From contig JADKBB010000001.1 of NCBI GenBank assembly GCA_016715195.1, positions 1 through 64,000 of the forward strand: 64,000 nt of DNA. The letters run 5' to 3'. Source of the DNA: Candidatus Villigracilis proximus. Lineage in GTDB: Bacteria > Chloroflexota > Anaerolineae > Anaerolineales > Villigracilaceae. The notes below the pieces were generated by a model. It was not told the DNA's origin. It did no database searches and saw only the letters and a program-made list of their open reading frames with translations. Shown here piece after piece: positions 1-9,512 of this stretch (positions within the stretch are counted from its first letter, which is position 1; each line of letters starts with the position of its first letter). Made by a program: the position numbers and the translations under genes.

Positions 1-585
1 AGCCTGATGACAGCCTGCTCAGTCATCTTATCCATGACCCGAACACAAACTTGAGTGAGCGCGAGATCATCTCGAATGTTTTTGTCATCATCTTTGGCGG
101 TTTGGAAACAACCGCCGCCATGTTTTCAAACACGGTTTGGGCGTTGCTCAATCACCCTGACCAATTCGACGAAGTGAAACGCGACCCTGCCAAGTTGATG
201 AAGTCCGCTGTGGAAGAAACCCTGCGCTGGGAATCCCCCGTGCAGACCGCGACCCGCCATGTGACTCAACCCATCACCGTCCGCGGCGTGGATTTTGCAG
301 TGGGCGACACTGTTCAATGTATGTTGGGAGCCGCAAACCGCGACCCCAGAATTTTTCACCGACCCAGACCGCTTCGACATCCACCGAGCAAATGCTTCTC
401 ACCATCTTGCCTTCGCTCGCGGACGACATCACTGTCTCGGCGCTTCGTTGGCACGTTTGGAAGGGGAGATCGGCTTGCGCGTGTTATTCGAGCGTTTGCC
501 GCATTTGCACTTAAAATCAACTTACCCTTCCGCGCCGCATGGACATGAATTCCGCGCCGTGCCCAAACTCATGGTGGAATGGTGA
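1..585 (+). CDS. cytochrome P450, 3' part, frameshifted
   Basis: The C-terminal half of a bacterial P450 monooxygenase; the 5' end lies outside the window and the frame is open from base 3. The I-helix oxygen-activation motif (FGGLETTAA) and the K-helix ExxR (EETLRW) lie in frame 3. The heme-binding loop with its Cys ligand (FARGRHHCLGASLARLE) lies in frame 1. The two frames join cleanly if one C of the CCCC run at 344-347 is removed, giving NRDPEFFTDPDRF, so this is probably an indel error; a real frameshift would abolish heme binding. A TetR regulator and an acyl-CoA ligase follow, which suggests oxidation of a hydrophobic compound. The substrate is unknown. Confidence 0.85.
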
Positions 586-598
586 AAGGATAGCAACT

Positions 599-1222
599 AT
601 GCCAGCCAAAAGTAAACCTGTAGAAGAGAAGAAGACCTTCATTGAAGAAGCCCGCCGCAAACAGATTATCGATGCGGCGTTGCAGACGATTGCCGAGCAA
701 GGCTATACCCAAACGTCCTTTGCGGAGATCGCCAAGAGTCTCGGAATTACCAAGGGACTGATTGCCTATCACTTCAACGGCAAGCATGACCTCATCACGT
801 CTGCCATTCACACGATCTTGAATCGACAAGGCGCGTACATCCGCGGGCGGGTGGAAGAAGAGACCAAAGGCAGTGACAAACTGCGCGTGTACATCGAAGC
901 CAGTTTTGAATACATCTCACAGAACCGTTCGCAGTTCGTGGCGTTGGTGGATCTGTGGGGCAGTTTTACTTCACCCGAAGAAAAGAAAGCATTCAGCGAC
1001 TCCGCATATAACCCATGCCGCGCTCATCTCAAGAAAATTTTCCGCATTGGAGTGGAGCAAAAGGAATTCTCCAAGTTCGATGAGCAGGCAATGGCGTCTG
1101 TGATTCAAGGCGCGATTGATGGAATTATGCTGCAATGGGTCTTTGACCCGAAGGCGGTGGATTTGCAAGAGTCGAGCCGTGAGTTGAGTGAGATGTTTGT
1201 GAAGCGGGTGAAGAAAGCATAA
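599..1222 (+). CDS. TetR/AcrR family transcriptional regulator
   Basis: A 207-residue dimeric repressor-type protein. The N-terminal helix-turn-helix is clear at about residues 18-62 (ARRKQIIDAAL, then TSFAEIAKSLGITKGLIAYHF). The rest is the variable all-helical ligand-binding domain. An upstream in-frame ATG at 539 lies inside the P450, but the ATG at 599 follows a GAAAGGA ribosome site and gives the usual TetR length. It begins 13 bases after the P450 stop and precedes the acyl-CoA ligase, so it probably controls this cluster in response to an acyl-CoA or hydrophobic ligand. That role is inferred from position. Confidence 0.9.
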   Translation: MPAKSKPVEEKKTFIEEARRKQIIDAALQTIAEQGYTQTSFAEIAKSLGITKGLIAYHFNGKHDLITSAIHTILNRQGAYIRGRVEEETKGSDKLRVYIEASFEYISQNRSQFVALVDLWGSFTSPEEKKAFSDSAYNPCRAHLKKIFRIGVEQKEFSKFDEQAMASVIQGAIDGIMLQWVFDPKAVDLQESSRELSEMFVKRVKKA

Positions 1223-1300
1223 CCACAAAGGGTCACAAAGGTACACAAAGGTTTTCCTTTGTGACCCTGTGCTACTTCGTGGTTGAGAAATTAACCAAAG
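1223..1300. repeat. inverted CACAAAGG / CCTTTGTG intergenic repeat
   Basis: Between the regulator and the ligase, ACCACAAAGGGTCACAAAGG is followed by CCTTTGTGACCC and CTTCGTGGT, which can fold back on it. Similar CACAAAG / CACTTCGTGG strings occur near 2945-2965 and 37970-38010. The element looks like a dispersed intergenic repeat rather than a promoter. Confidence 0.55.
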
Positions 1301-1311
1301 GAGAATCGCGT

Positions 1312-2877
1312 ATGGAGTGGAAGAGTTTAGGGCATTTGGTGGAGAGCGCGGCGGAGCGGTTTGGAGAGAATCCGCTGTTCATCTTTGAAGACAAGCCGCT
1401 TTCGTTCGTGGAAGCGAATCGATGGGTGAACAAGACCGCGAATGCGCTGAAATCCGTCGGCGTGACGAAGGGCGAACGCGTGGCTGTGATGTTGCCCAAC
1501 GGCGTGGACTTCCCCATCGTCTGGTTTGCGCTGGCGAAGTTGGGCGCGGTCATCGTGCCTGTCAACATCAACTACCACGACCATGATCTGACCTATACAC
1601 TCGACGATTCGCAGGCGGGATTCTTCGTCGTCCACGAAAATTATCTGGAGCAATGGGAGCGGGTGCGGGCGCACTTGCCGTCAGTGAAGGAAACGCTGCT
1701 CGTGACTGAATCAGGCAACGGGTCAGATTGGATGCGTTTGGTGGATGAGTCATCTGACTCGTTCGAGTCATCCAATGTCACTGGCGAGGATTTGGTCAAC
1801 ATCCAATATACATCGGGAACGACAGGTTTTCCGAAGGGTTGTATGTTGCAGCAAAAATATTGGCTGGGCATTGGGCAGATCGCGGCGAATTATTTTGAGC
1901 TGACGCCCGCCGAATGCAACCTGACCGCGCAGCCGTTTTATTATATGGATCCGCAATGGAACACGGTGGCGAGTTTGATCGGCGGCGCGCCGTTGGTGAT
2001 TTTGCCGCGCTTCTCGCCGTCGCATTTTTGGGGCGAGGTCATTCGGCATAACGTGACCGTGTTGTATTTGATCGGCACAATGCCGTTCTTTTTGTTGAAG
2101 ATGCCCGAAGACCCTGCGCTGGAACGCGGACATAATTTGCGTGTGATTTTGTGTTCGGGGATTCATCCGAAGTTCCATGCGGAATTTGAACGGCGTTGGG
2201 GCGTGCCGTGGCGTGAAGCATTTGGGATGACCGAAACAGGCGTGGATTTGATCGTGCCGTTTGATGATGGATTTTCGGTGGGCACGGGCGCGATGGGTAA
2301 ACCGATTGCGACAAAAGAAGCGAGAGTGGTGGATACGAATGGAAACGATGTGCCTGAAGGCAGTGTGGGTGAATTGATCCTGTGCGGTGAACCGATGATG
2401 ACGGGCTACTGGAACAAACCCGAAGCGACAGCGGAGGTCATGAAAAATGGCTGGCTGCATACAGGCGACCTGGTGACGAAAGATGAGAAGGGATATTTCC
2501 ATTGGAAGGCACGTTTGAAAGATACGATCCGACGCGCGGGCGAAAATATTTCATCGGTGGAAGTGGAAGGTGTGCTGATGGAACATCCCGCTGTGAAAGT
2601 GGCGGCGGTGGTGCCTGTCCCTGACGAGTTGCGCGGTGAAGAAGTGAAGGCGTATATCGTGTTGAAGGATGGATACACAAAAGAAAACACTTCGCCTGAA
2701 TCTATTTTGGATTATGCGCGGGAGCAGTTGGCGTATTTCAAAGTACCGAGGTTTATTGAGTATGCAGATGACTTGCCGAGAACGCCATCAGAACGGGTGG
2801 AGAAGCATAAGTTGGTGAAGATGAAAGCGGACTTGCGCGTGGGAAGTTATGACGCGGTGGATAAGATATGGAAATAA
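1312..2877 (+). CDS. AMP-forming acyl-CoA ligase (CaiC/FadD-like)
   Basis: A 521-residue adenylate-forming enzyme that should activate a carboxylic acid with ATP and load it onto CoA. Visible motifs are the phosphate-binding YTSGTTGFPKG at about residue 166, the A5 motif FGMTETG at about 304, GWLHTGDL at about 380, and the hinge region with RRAGENISSVEVE. The C-terminal A10 Lys region is present but not in the canonical GK form. The start at 1312 follows AAAGGAG; an earlier in-frame start at 1261 lies in the intergenic repeat. Overall it most resembles crotonobetaine/carnitine-CoA ligase-type enzymes. The substrate cannot be read from sequence; the P450 and serine hydrolase neighbours suggest fatty or xenobiotic acids. 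Confidence 0.9.
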   Translation: MEWKSLGHLVESAAERFGENPLFIFEDKPLSFVEANRWVNKTANALKSVGVTKGERVAVMLPNGVDFPIVWFALAKLGAVIVPVNINYHDHDLTYTLDDSQAGFFVVHENYLEQWERVRAHLPSVKETLLVTESGNGSDWMRLVDESSDSFESSNVTGEDLVNIQYTSGTTGFPKGCMLQQKYWLGIGQIAANYFELTPAECNLTAQPFYYMDPQWNTVASLIGGAPLVILPRFSPSHFWGEVIRHNVTVLYLIGTMPFFLLKMPEDPALERGHNLRVILCSGIHPKFHAEFERRWGVPWREAFGMTETGVDLIVPFDDGFSVGTGAMGKPIATKEARVVDTNGNDVPEGSVGELILCGEPMMTGYWNKPEATAEVMKNGWLHTGDLVTKDEKGYFHWKARLKDTIRRAGENISSVEVEGVLMEHPAVKVAAVVPVPDELRGEEVKAYIVLKDGYTKENTSPESILDYAREQLAYFKVPRFIEYADDLPRTPSERVEKHKLVKMKADLRVGSYDAVDKIWK

Positions 2878-2976
2878 AATCTACAACAGGTAAGGTTGCA
2901 CCAGTTTACACGGGATTTTTAAAAAGAAATCTTTGTTCTTTCTTAGTGACACTTCGTGGTGCAAAAAAGGAGACTT

Positions 2977-4419
2977 ATGAACACACAACAACTCAACGAA
3001 ACAATTTCAAAAACTCTCACCGCATGGAATATCCCTGGTGCGGCGGTGGCGGTTGTACAAGGTGATGAGATTTTCACCCAAGGCTACGGCGTGCTCGAAG
3101 CGGGCAAGCCTGAAGCCGTGAATGCGGATACCATCTTTGCGATTGGTTCCACCACAAAAGCATTTACATCCGCACTGATTGGCATGTTGGTGGATGAAGG
3201 CAAACTGGGATGGGATGACCTCGTTATTCAATATATTCCTGAGTTTGAGCTATACGATGATTGGGTCGCTCGTCATGTCACCGTGCGCGATTTGCTCTGT
3301 CACCGTCTCGGCTTGGAACGTGCCCAGCGCCTCTACTATCATCGCGGATACGACCAGCGCGAACTCATGCGCCGCATGAAATATCTCAAGCCTGCCGTGG
3401 GTTTTCGCACAGGCTTCAACTATGCCAATCAACAATATGGTGTGGCGGGACTCATCGTCGAAGCGGTCACTGGCAAGTCATGGGACGATTTCATCACCGA
3501 AAGAATTTTCAACGCGCTGAATATGTCCCATTCATTCAGCGGATACGACCGAATTACCGACCACAAAAACTTCGCCTCACCTCATGCTGTGCTAGATGAA
3601 ACCTATCCCGCAGGCGTGCGTTTTCTTGGCGAGATGAGTGCCATCGAAAACTTCAAAATCGTGCATGAACCTGCTGGCTCGATTCACACTTCCGCGAACG
3701 ACCTCGCGCAATGGCTCAAAGCATTACTCAACAACGGTGCGCCGCTTCTGCAACTCAACACCTTCAACGAACTCACCACGCCGCAAATGGTCATGCAGGA
3801 TGTGCTCAACTCCGAACTCGCGCCGCTCGCCTATCTTCAACCCGCCACCCATTTTTGGACGTACGGTCTCGGCTGGTGGGTCATGGATTTGCACGGCGAA
3901 AAAGTTCTCATGCACGGCGGTCAAATGCCTGGCTACAACTCCGCCGTCGCGTTTTTCCCGCAGCGCAAACTCGGGCTCGCCGTCATGGTCAATGTTCATC
4001 AAACGCTTTCGCACGCTGCGCTGTTTTACGCCATCTCCGATATTCTGCTCGACAAACAAGGACGCGACTGGTCATCCGAATTTCAGATGGTTGCGCAGGG
4101 ATACATGGCAGAAGTCAAAGGTCAAGTGGACGAAATGCGCCTCAAACGTGACCCGAACCTGCCTCCGTCCAACAAGTTGGATTCCTACGCTGGGACATTT
4201 TCCAACGACCTCTTCGGCGAGATGACTGTAACTATCAAAGATAACTCTTTGCAAATCACCTATGGAGTCAACACCGCCACCCTCGAACACTGGCAAGGTG
4301 ACACCTTCCTCGCACATTGGAATCTCAAAGCATTTTTGGATGACACAATGATTGCTTTCTCGTCCGATGGCAAGATGATGACCCTGCTCAACGACAGAGC
4401 GGAATACAAAAAGAAGTAA
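2977..4419 (+). CDS. beta-lactamase-fold serine hydrolase with C-terminal DUF3471-like domain
   Basis: A 480-residue class C beta-lactamase/esterase-family protein. The catalytic SxxK is STTK (Ser58, Lys61), the second motif is YAN at Tyr149, and HGG at about 313 stands where KTG would be, which is usual for the esterase-like branch. The last 110 residues resemble the small beta domain often fused to these enzymes. No signal peptide is evident, so it is probably cytoplasmic. The start at 2977 follows AAAAGGAG. Its stop overlaps the next start by one base (TAATG), so the transporter is translationally coupled. The substrate is unknown; esterase or peptidase activity is more likely than antibiotic hydrolysis. 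Confidence 0.88.
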   Translation: MNTQQLNETISKTLTAWNIPGAAVAVVQGDEIFTQGYGVLEAGKPEAVNADTIFAIGSTTKAFTSALIGMLVDEGKLGWDDLVIQYIPEFELYDDWVARHVTVRDLLCHRLGLERAQRLYYHRGYDQRELMRRMKYLKPAVGFRTGFNYANQQYGVAGLIVEAVTGKSWDDFITERIFNALNMSHSFSGYDRITDHKNFASPHAVLDETYPAGVRFLGEMSAIENFKIVHEPAGSIHTSANDLAQWLKALLNNGAPLLQLNTFNELTTPQMVMQDVLNSELAPLAYLQPATHFWTYGLGWWVMDLHGEKVLMHGGQMPGYNSAVAFFPQRKLGLAVMVNVHQTLSHAALFYAISDILLDKQGRDWSSEFQMVAQGYMAEVKGQVDEMRLKRDPNLPPSNKLDSYAGTFSNDLFGEMTVTIKDNSLQITYGVNTATLEHWQGDTFLAHWNLKAFLDDTMIAFSSDGKMMTLLNDRAEYKKK

Positions 4420-5252
4420 TGCAATCCATTCTCTTCGGTCTCGCCTCGGCGCTATTTTGGGGAGCAGGTGACTTTGCAGGCGGACTGGTTAGCCGTCGCG
4501 TCAATGCTGTGAGGGCGTCGCTGTATGTTCAAGCAGGCGGATTGATTCCCGTCCTTGCAATTGCGCTTTTCACCAGACAATTGAACATGCCTCTTGTTGA
4601 TTGGTTGTGGTGCAGCGCCGCAGGTGTCATTGGCTCGTTGGGTTTTCTTGCGTTGTACCGTGCCCTTGCAGACGGGCAAATGTCCACTGCCGCGCCGATT
4701 GCAGCGGTCACATCTGCGGGGTTGCCCGCCATTGTCGGCGTCGTGAGGGATGGAGTTCCATCCGCTTCAATTGTCGCTGGTTTTATTTTTGCACTGGCAG
4801 CCATCTGGCTTATTTCACAAAATGGGGCTGGTGCAATAAAATTACGGCTGAAAGATTTGCTGTTGCCTTTTCTTGCAGGGCTGGGCTTCGGCATTTATTT
4901 CATCTTTGTTGACCTCGGCGGGCAGAGTAGTATTTTCGCTCCGCTTGTCGCTGTCCGTGGCGCAGGTGGGTTGACATTAATGATCCTTGCCGCCTTTAGC
5001 AAAGAGTTACACCTGCCATCCCGTTCCATGCTGCCGCTTGTCCTTCTCAACATTAGCGTGGATGTGTTGGGCAGCGTGTTTTTTATCCTTGCCGTCCAAT
5101 CAGGGCGCATGGATATTGCCGCAGTCCTCGGCTCGCTATACTCTGGCGTAACGGTCTTGCTGGCATGGTTGATTTTGCGTGAAAAGATCAGTAGCGTTCA
5201 ACGCATTGGCGTGGCAATTGCCCTGCTTGCGATCATCTTGATAACGATATAG
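4419..5252 (+). CDS. EamA/DMT-family transporter
   Basis: A 277-residue integral membrane protein with about ten hydrophobic segments arranged as two similar halves, the pattern of drug/metabolite transporters. The N-terminal GLASALFWGAGDFAGGL and the second-half helix pairs fit the EamA fold. It starts on the last base of the preceding stop codon, which implies coupled translation with the serine hydrolase, and pepD follows after nine bases. Substrate and direction are unknown; efflux of a metabolite is usual for the family. Confidence 0.85.
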   Translation: MQSILFGLASALFWGAGDFAGGLVSRRVNAVRASLYVQAGGLIPVLAIALFTRQLNMPLVDWLWCSAAGVIGSLGFLALYRALADGQMSTAAPIAAVTSAGLPAIVGVVRDGVPSASIVAGFIFALAAIWLISQNGAGAIKLRLKDLLLPFLAGLGFGIYFIFVDLGGQSSIFAPLVAVRGAGGLTLMILAAFSKELHLPSRSMLPLVLLNISVDVLGSVFFILAVQSGRMDIAAVLGSLYSGVTVLLAWLILREKISSVQRIGVAIALLAIILITI

Positions 5253-5261
5253 GAATATACA

Positions 5262-6694
5262 ATGAACCCAACCGAACTCATCCTCAAGAATTTTGAAAAA
5301 GTATCATCCGTCCCGCGCGGTTCGAAGAACGAAACAGCGATTCGTAACTGGCTCATCGAATGGGCGGCTGAACACAACTGCACCTCCAAGACAGACGCGG
5401 CGGGGAATCTCGTCATCTATGTCCCTGCCAGTGCAGGCTACGAAGACCGCCCAACGTTAATTTTGCAAGGTCACATGGACATGGTCTGCCAGAAGACGCT
5501 TGAGTCCACGCATGATTTCACGAAAGACCCCATTCAACTCATCCGTGATGGCGACTGGATTCGCGCCAACGGCACCACCCTCGGCGCAGACAACGGCATT
5601 GGCATTGCGTTGATGATGTCGTTGGTTGAAGATGAGTCCGTCAAACATCCGCGGCTTGAGTTGCTGCTGACCGTCGAAGAAGAGTCAGGGCTTGTCGGCG
5701 CAGATACTCTTGACCCAGCCTTACTCACAGGTAAAACACTCATCAATGTGGATTCCGAAACTGAAGGCGTTTTTACAGTGGGGTGTGCAGGTGGCGGCAG
5801 TGTATATATGACCTTGCCCGTCACATGGGACTCACAAAAGCAGAATGAAGTTGCTTTTGAATTGAAGGTCCGCGGCTTGCAAGGTGGGCATTCTGGAGAA
5901 GATATCAACAAGTTTCGCACGAACGCAAACAAACTCATCGCCCGCATACTGGACTTTATTCAACGCGATATGGAAATTCGCCTATCCACGCTCAAAGGCG
6001 GGACGGCGCGCAACGCCATCCCACGCGACGCGGAAGCGGTATTCGTTTGCGCAAGGAAAATGCGACTCTGTGCAAAGAAAAATTCTCTGCCATTCAAGCC
6101 ACCGTCCAAAGTGAACTTGCCAAAACAGAAACAGGGCTTGTGCTCACGCTGAACGAAATCAGCGGCGAGCCTGTCCTTGCCATTAGCCCCGCTGAAACAC
6201 AGGCGGCAATCCGCTTGCTGATGGCGTTGCCGCACGGAGTCACATCCATGTTTGCAGATATGCCTGCCTTCGTCGAAACGTCTAATAACATTGGCGTGAT
6301 GGAATTGAAAGAGGATGGGCTGTCAGTCGTCTCTACAAATCGCAGCGCGGTCTTTTCGAGATTAGATGAAATTACCAGACGAGTCGAAACTGTCGCATGG
6401 CTGGCAGGCGCAAAGACCGAAAGAACGAAGATGTTCCCGCCCTGGCAGCCGAACATGGAATCGCCGTTACTCAAATAATGCGTCGAAACCTATCGGTCCA
6501 TTGTCGAAGAAGACCCAAAGATCGAGCTCACCCATGGTGGACTCGAATGCGGAATCATCAGCGACCGCTGCGGCGGGCTGGATACCATCTCAATGGGACC
6601 GACCATCAGAGATTTGCACTCGCCAGAGGAGCGATTGTATGTTCCGTCACTGGCAAAGACCTGGGAGTTTTTGAAAACGTTACTGGCTATTTAA
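5262..6694 (+). pseudogene. pepD: aminoacyl-histidine dipeptidase PepD, frameshift plus in-frame UAA
   Basis: A zinc M20-family dipeptidase that would cleave Xaa-His dipeptides such as carnosine. The metal-binding residues are visible: His71 and Asp73 (GHMDM), Asp110 (GADNG), the Glu run in TVEEESG and NVDSETEG. The first frame runs to about 6046, where one T appears to be missing; the second frame then continues through FVETSNNIGV and PPWQPNMESPLLK to an in-frame TAA at 6476-6478. Past it the frame stays open and clearly homologous (THGGLECGIISDR, GPTIRDLHSPEERLY) to a stop at 6692. The gene is either decaying or carries two sequence errors. Confidence 0.85.
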
Positions 6695-7055
6695 GTAATT
6701 TTGACATGCGCCATCTATTGAGTTAATTCCGAAATCGATACGGGTAGACAGTGATAAATAAGATTTGTTGTGTTCCTGTCTACACCTCCGTTCTGGTACT
6801 GTAGTAATATCAGGCCTGATTAACCATGGTTTCAGAAAGGGGGGAGGAATTTAAAGTCATCCAGACAACACGCCTAATGGGCTTTTTGGTTATAATGTCT
6901 TTTCTGAACTTACTATGTTTTATCTCGTTTTTAGATATGGCCGCGATTGACCTCGCTGTGCCTATCGCAGTGCTATAATTCACAAAATCTATGTTAGAAT
7001 ATGGATTGTGTGAAAATTCACAAACAAATTAAATTTCTTTTTAAGGAGAATTAAA
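6695..7055. other. intergenic region upstream of gap
   Basis: This 361-base stretch has no supported gene. It carries a TATAAT box at 6974-6979 with a poor, overspaced TTGACC upstream, and a Rex-like palindrome at 7006-7023, just before the gap ribosome site (AAGGAG near 7042). The first 200 bases show nothing recognisable. Confidence 0.6.
7006..7023. promoter_or_regulatory. Rex-type redox operator before gap
   Basis: The 18-base site TTGTGTGAAAATTCACAA matches the known Rex consensus TTGTGAANNNNTTCACAA at every specified position except two in the left arm. It lies 33 bases before the gap start, downstream of a TATAAT box at 6974, where a bound repressor would block transcription. A half site (TTCACAAAA) overlaps that box at 6979. 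A rex gene lies at 61.4-62.0 kb. Regulation of gap by NADH/NAD ratio is known for Rex in other bacteria; here it is inferred. Confidence 0.7.
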
Positions 7056-8066
7056 ATGACAGTAAAAGTTGGTATTAATGGTTTTGGCCGCATTGGTCGT
7101 CTTGTTCTTCGAACACTCAAGGCTCGTTACCCGAAAGATATCGAAGTTGTAGCGGTTAATGATTTGTTTGACCCCGCAACAAACGCTCATCTTCTTAAGT
7201 ACGATTCGACCTATGGTAATTTCGACGGCACAGTAGAAGTAAAAGACGGCAACCTCATCATTGATGGCAAGACAGTCAAAGTCTCAGCTGAAAAAGACCC
7301 GGCCGCCATCAAGTGGAGTGAATCAGGTGTGGATATTGTCATCGAAGCCACCGGTTTCTTCACCGACGCCACCAAAGCCAAAGTTCACATCGAAGCCGGC
7401 GGTGCAAAGAAAGTGATCATTTCAGCACCTGCCAAGAACGAAGACATCACCATCGTTTTGGGCGTCAACGAAGACAAATACGATGCCAAGAAACACCACA
7501 TCGTTTCCAACGCATCCTGCACAACCAATGGTCTCGCACCGGTTGCCAAAGTGCTCAACGACAAATTCGGCATTGACCGTGGTTTACTCACCACAGTCCA
7601 CGCTTACACCGGCTCACAGAAATTGCAGGATGTTGGCGCAAAAGATTTGCGTGATGCCCGCGCTGCTGCCCAAAACATTGTGCCTTCTTCAACCGGCGCT
7701 GCCAAAGCAGTGGGTCTCGTCATCCCTGAATTGAAAGGCAAATTTGCCGGTATGGCTTTCCGCGTTCCTACGCCTACCGTTTCAGTGGTTGATTTCACCG
7801 CCATCTTGAACAAAGAAGCCAGCATCGAAGAAATTCGCGAAGCCATGCTCGAGTATGCCAATGGTTCCATGAAGGGCTATCTCAGCGTCACAGACGAACC
7901 TCTCGTCTCCACCGATCTGCGCGGCACAACTTTCTCCAGTGTCTTCAGCGCACTTGATACAATCGTTCTCGGCAACATGGTCAAGGTTGTAGCCTGGTAC
8001 GACAATGAATGGGGTTATGCCTGCCGCACCGCCGACCTCACCGCTTTGATGGCAAAAAAACTTTAA
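7056..8066 (+). CDS. gap: glyceraldehyde-3-phosphate dehydrogenase
   Basis: A 336-residue enzyme converting glyceraldehyde-3-phosphate, phosphate and NAD to 1,3-bisphosphoglycerate. The NAD-binding GINGFGRIGR is at residues 7-16 and the catalytic Cys155 sits in SNASCTTN. The full family length is present, with no lesion. A strong AAGGAG site precedes the ATG. Asp in VAVND near residue 35 favours NAD. pgk follows after an 82-base gap holding a hairpin, so the two may share a transcript that is partly attenuated. The Rex-like site upstream points to control by the NADH/NAD ratio. Confidence 0.98.
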   Translation: MTVKVGINGFGRIGRLVLRTLKARYPKDIEVVAVNDLFDPATNAHLLKYDSTYGNFDGTVEVKDGNLIIDGKTVKVSAEKDPAAIKWSESGVDIVIEATGFFTDATKAKVHIEAGGAKKVIISAPAKNEDITIVLGVNEDKYDAKKHHIVSNASCTTNGLAPVAKVLNDKFGIDRGLLTTVHAYTGSQKLQDVGAKDLRDARAAAQNIVPSSTGAAKAVGLVIPELKGKFAGMAFRVPTPTVSVVDFTAILNKEASIEEIREAMLEYANGSMKGYLSVTDEPLVSTDLRGTTFSSVFSALDTIVLGNMVKVVAWYDNEWGYACRTADLTALMAKKL

Positions 8067-8079
8067 TATAAAATCAATA

Positions 8080-8120
8080 AACAGGTACACAGGTAGATAG
8101 ATCACTTGTGTACCTGTTTT
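8080..8120 (+). terminator. hairpin between gap and pgk
   Basis: Perfect 12-base arms AACAGGTACACA (8080-8091) and TGTGTACCTGTT (8107-8118) are followed by only two further T before CATG. It may terminate part of the transcription after gap or stabilise the gap mRNA end. Confidence 0.7.
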
Positions 8121-8148
8121 CATGTGTACGTTCGAATATGGAGCAACA

Positions 8149-9318
8149 ATGAAAAAGACAGTCAAAGATATTGACATCAAAAACAAACGCGTGCTCATGC
8201 GCGTGGATTTCAACGTGCCGATGGCCGATGGCAAAGTCACCGATGACAAGCGCATCAAAGCCGCACTGCCGACAATTAAATACGTGCTCGAACAGGGCGC
8301 ATCTTTAATTTTGATGAGTCATTTAGGGCGACCAAAATCCGCATCTGACTCAGCCTTTAGCCTGCGTGCTGCTTCGGAAGCATTGGCTGCGCTGTTAGGG
8401 ACTCCCGTGCAGATGGCGCCTGATTGCGTTGGCGCGGAAGTTGAGAAGCTTGCGAAGGCCATGAAGCCCGGTGACGTGATGATGCTGGAAAACACCCGCT
8501 ATCACGCCGGCGAAGAAAAGAATGACCTTGATCTCGCCAAGCAAATGGCCGCTCTCGGTGATGTATATGTCAACGATGCGTTTGGTTCTGCGCATCGCGC
8601 TCATTCTTCCACGGAAGGGATTGCACGCTTCCTGCCCGCTGTTTCCGGCTTCCTGATGGAACAGGAGCTTGAATATCTGGGCCGTGCAGTTGCAAACCCC
8701 GAGCATCCGTACATCGCCATTCTTGGCGGCGCAAAGATCAGCGACAAGATTTTGGTTGTTGAAACTCTACTTTCCAAATGCGATAAATTGATCATCGGTG
8801 GGGGAATGGCAAACACTTTCCTCGCTGCGCAGGGACTGAATATGCAAGACAGCCTTGTGGAAGCCGAATCTTTGGAATTGGCAAAAACTATTTTGGCGAA
8901 ATCAAGCGATAAATTAATTCTCCCTGTGGATGCGATCATTGCTGATAAATTTGACGCCGATGCCAACACCCAGATCGTGGATGTGGATAAGATCCCCGCT
9001 GGCTGGCGTATGCTCGATGTTGGCCCGAAGACTCTCGAACTGTATAAGACCTCCTTGAACGGAGTGAAGCTTGTAGTGTGGAATGGTCCTGTGGGCGTTT
9101 TTGAAATGCCAAAATTCGCCGAAGGGACGTTTGCCCTGGCGCGCATGTTGGCTGAATCCGGTGCGATCACAGTCATTGGCGGCGGTGACTCGGCCAGTGC
9201 GGTGAAGAAGGCTGGCGTTGCCAAGCAAATGACCCACGTCTCCACTGGCGGCGGTGCGTCACTCGAATTCCTTGAAGGCAAAGAATTGCCCGGCGTGGCG
9301 GCTCTGCTCGATAAATAA
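8149..9318 (+). CDS. pgk: phosphoglycerate kinase
   Basis: A 389-residue enzyme transferring phosphate from 1,3-bisphosphoglycerate to ADP. The family signature VLMRVDFNVPM is at about residues 14-24, the substrate-binding SHLGRP follows, and the C-terminal nucleotide loop GGGDSASAV is intact. The ATG at 8149 is chosen over an upstream in-frame start at 8122 because GGAG sits about eight bases before it and the product matches the usual length. It pairs with gap upstream, the standard order in lower glycolysis. Confidence 0.98.
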   Translation: MKKTVKDIDIKNKRVLMRVDFNVPMADGKVTDDKRIKAALPTIKYVLEQGASLILMSHLGRPKSASDSAFSLRAASEALAALLGTPVQMAPDCVGAEVEKLAKAMKPGDVMMLENTRYHAGEEKNDLDLAKQMAALGDVYVNDAFGSAHRAHSSTEGIARFLPAVSGFLMEQELEYLGRAVANPEHPYIAILGGAKISDKILVVETLLSKCDKLIIGGGMANTFLAAQGLNMQDSLVEAESLELAKTILAKSSDKLILPVDAIIADKFDADANTQIVDVDKIPAGWRMLDVGPKTLELYKTSLNGVKLVVWNGPVGVFEMPKFAEGTFALARMLAESGAITVIGGGDSASAVKKAGVAKQMTHVSTGGGASLEFLEGKELPGVAALLDK

Positions 9319-9329
9319 TTGTTAGGTTG

Positions 9330-9362
9330 AATGCGGTGCAAATTTTTATTTGCACCGCATTT
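9330..9362 (+). terminator. rho-independent terminator after pgk
   Basis: Perfect 13-base arms AATGCGGTGCAAA and TTTGCACCGCATT around a six-base loop, running into TTTTG. It lies 11 bases after the pgk stop. Confidence 0.88.
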
Positions 9363-9512
9363 TGTTTCCTCTCACAGGGTGAGAATATATTTCGAAACAG
9401 AAGCAGGAAAAATTTAAGTGAGATACGTGGTTTTTATCCCACTTTTTGGGGTTTGGAGTATTGACCTGTCACTGATAAAATCCAAAAAATATTAATCAAA
9501 CAGGAGCATTGA

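Noticed and set aside
1768..2502. 244-residue minus-strand reading frame over the acyl-CoA ligase
   Set aside because: It is antisense to a conserved enzyme and shows no domain or ribosome site.
6476..6478. In-frame UAA in pepD as a recoded codon
   Set aside because: UAA is not known to be read as Sec or Pyl, no structure stands out, and the gene also has a separate frameshift, so nonsense or error is simpler.
8601..9341. 246-residue minus-strand reading frame over pgk
   Set aside because: Antisense shadow with no motif; pgk is complete.
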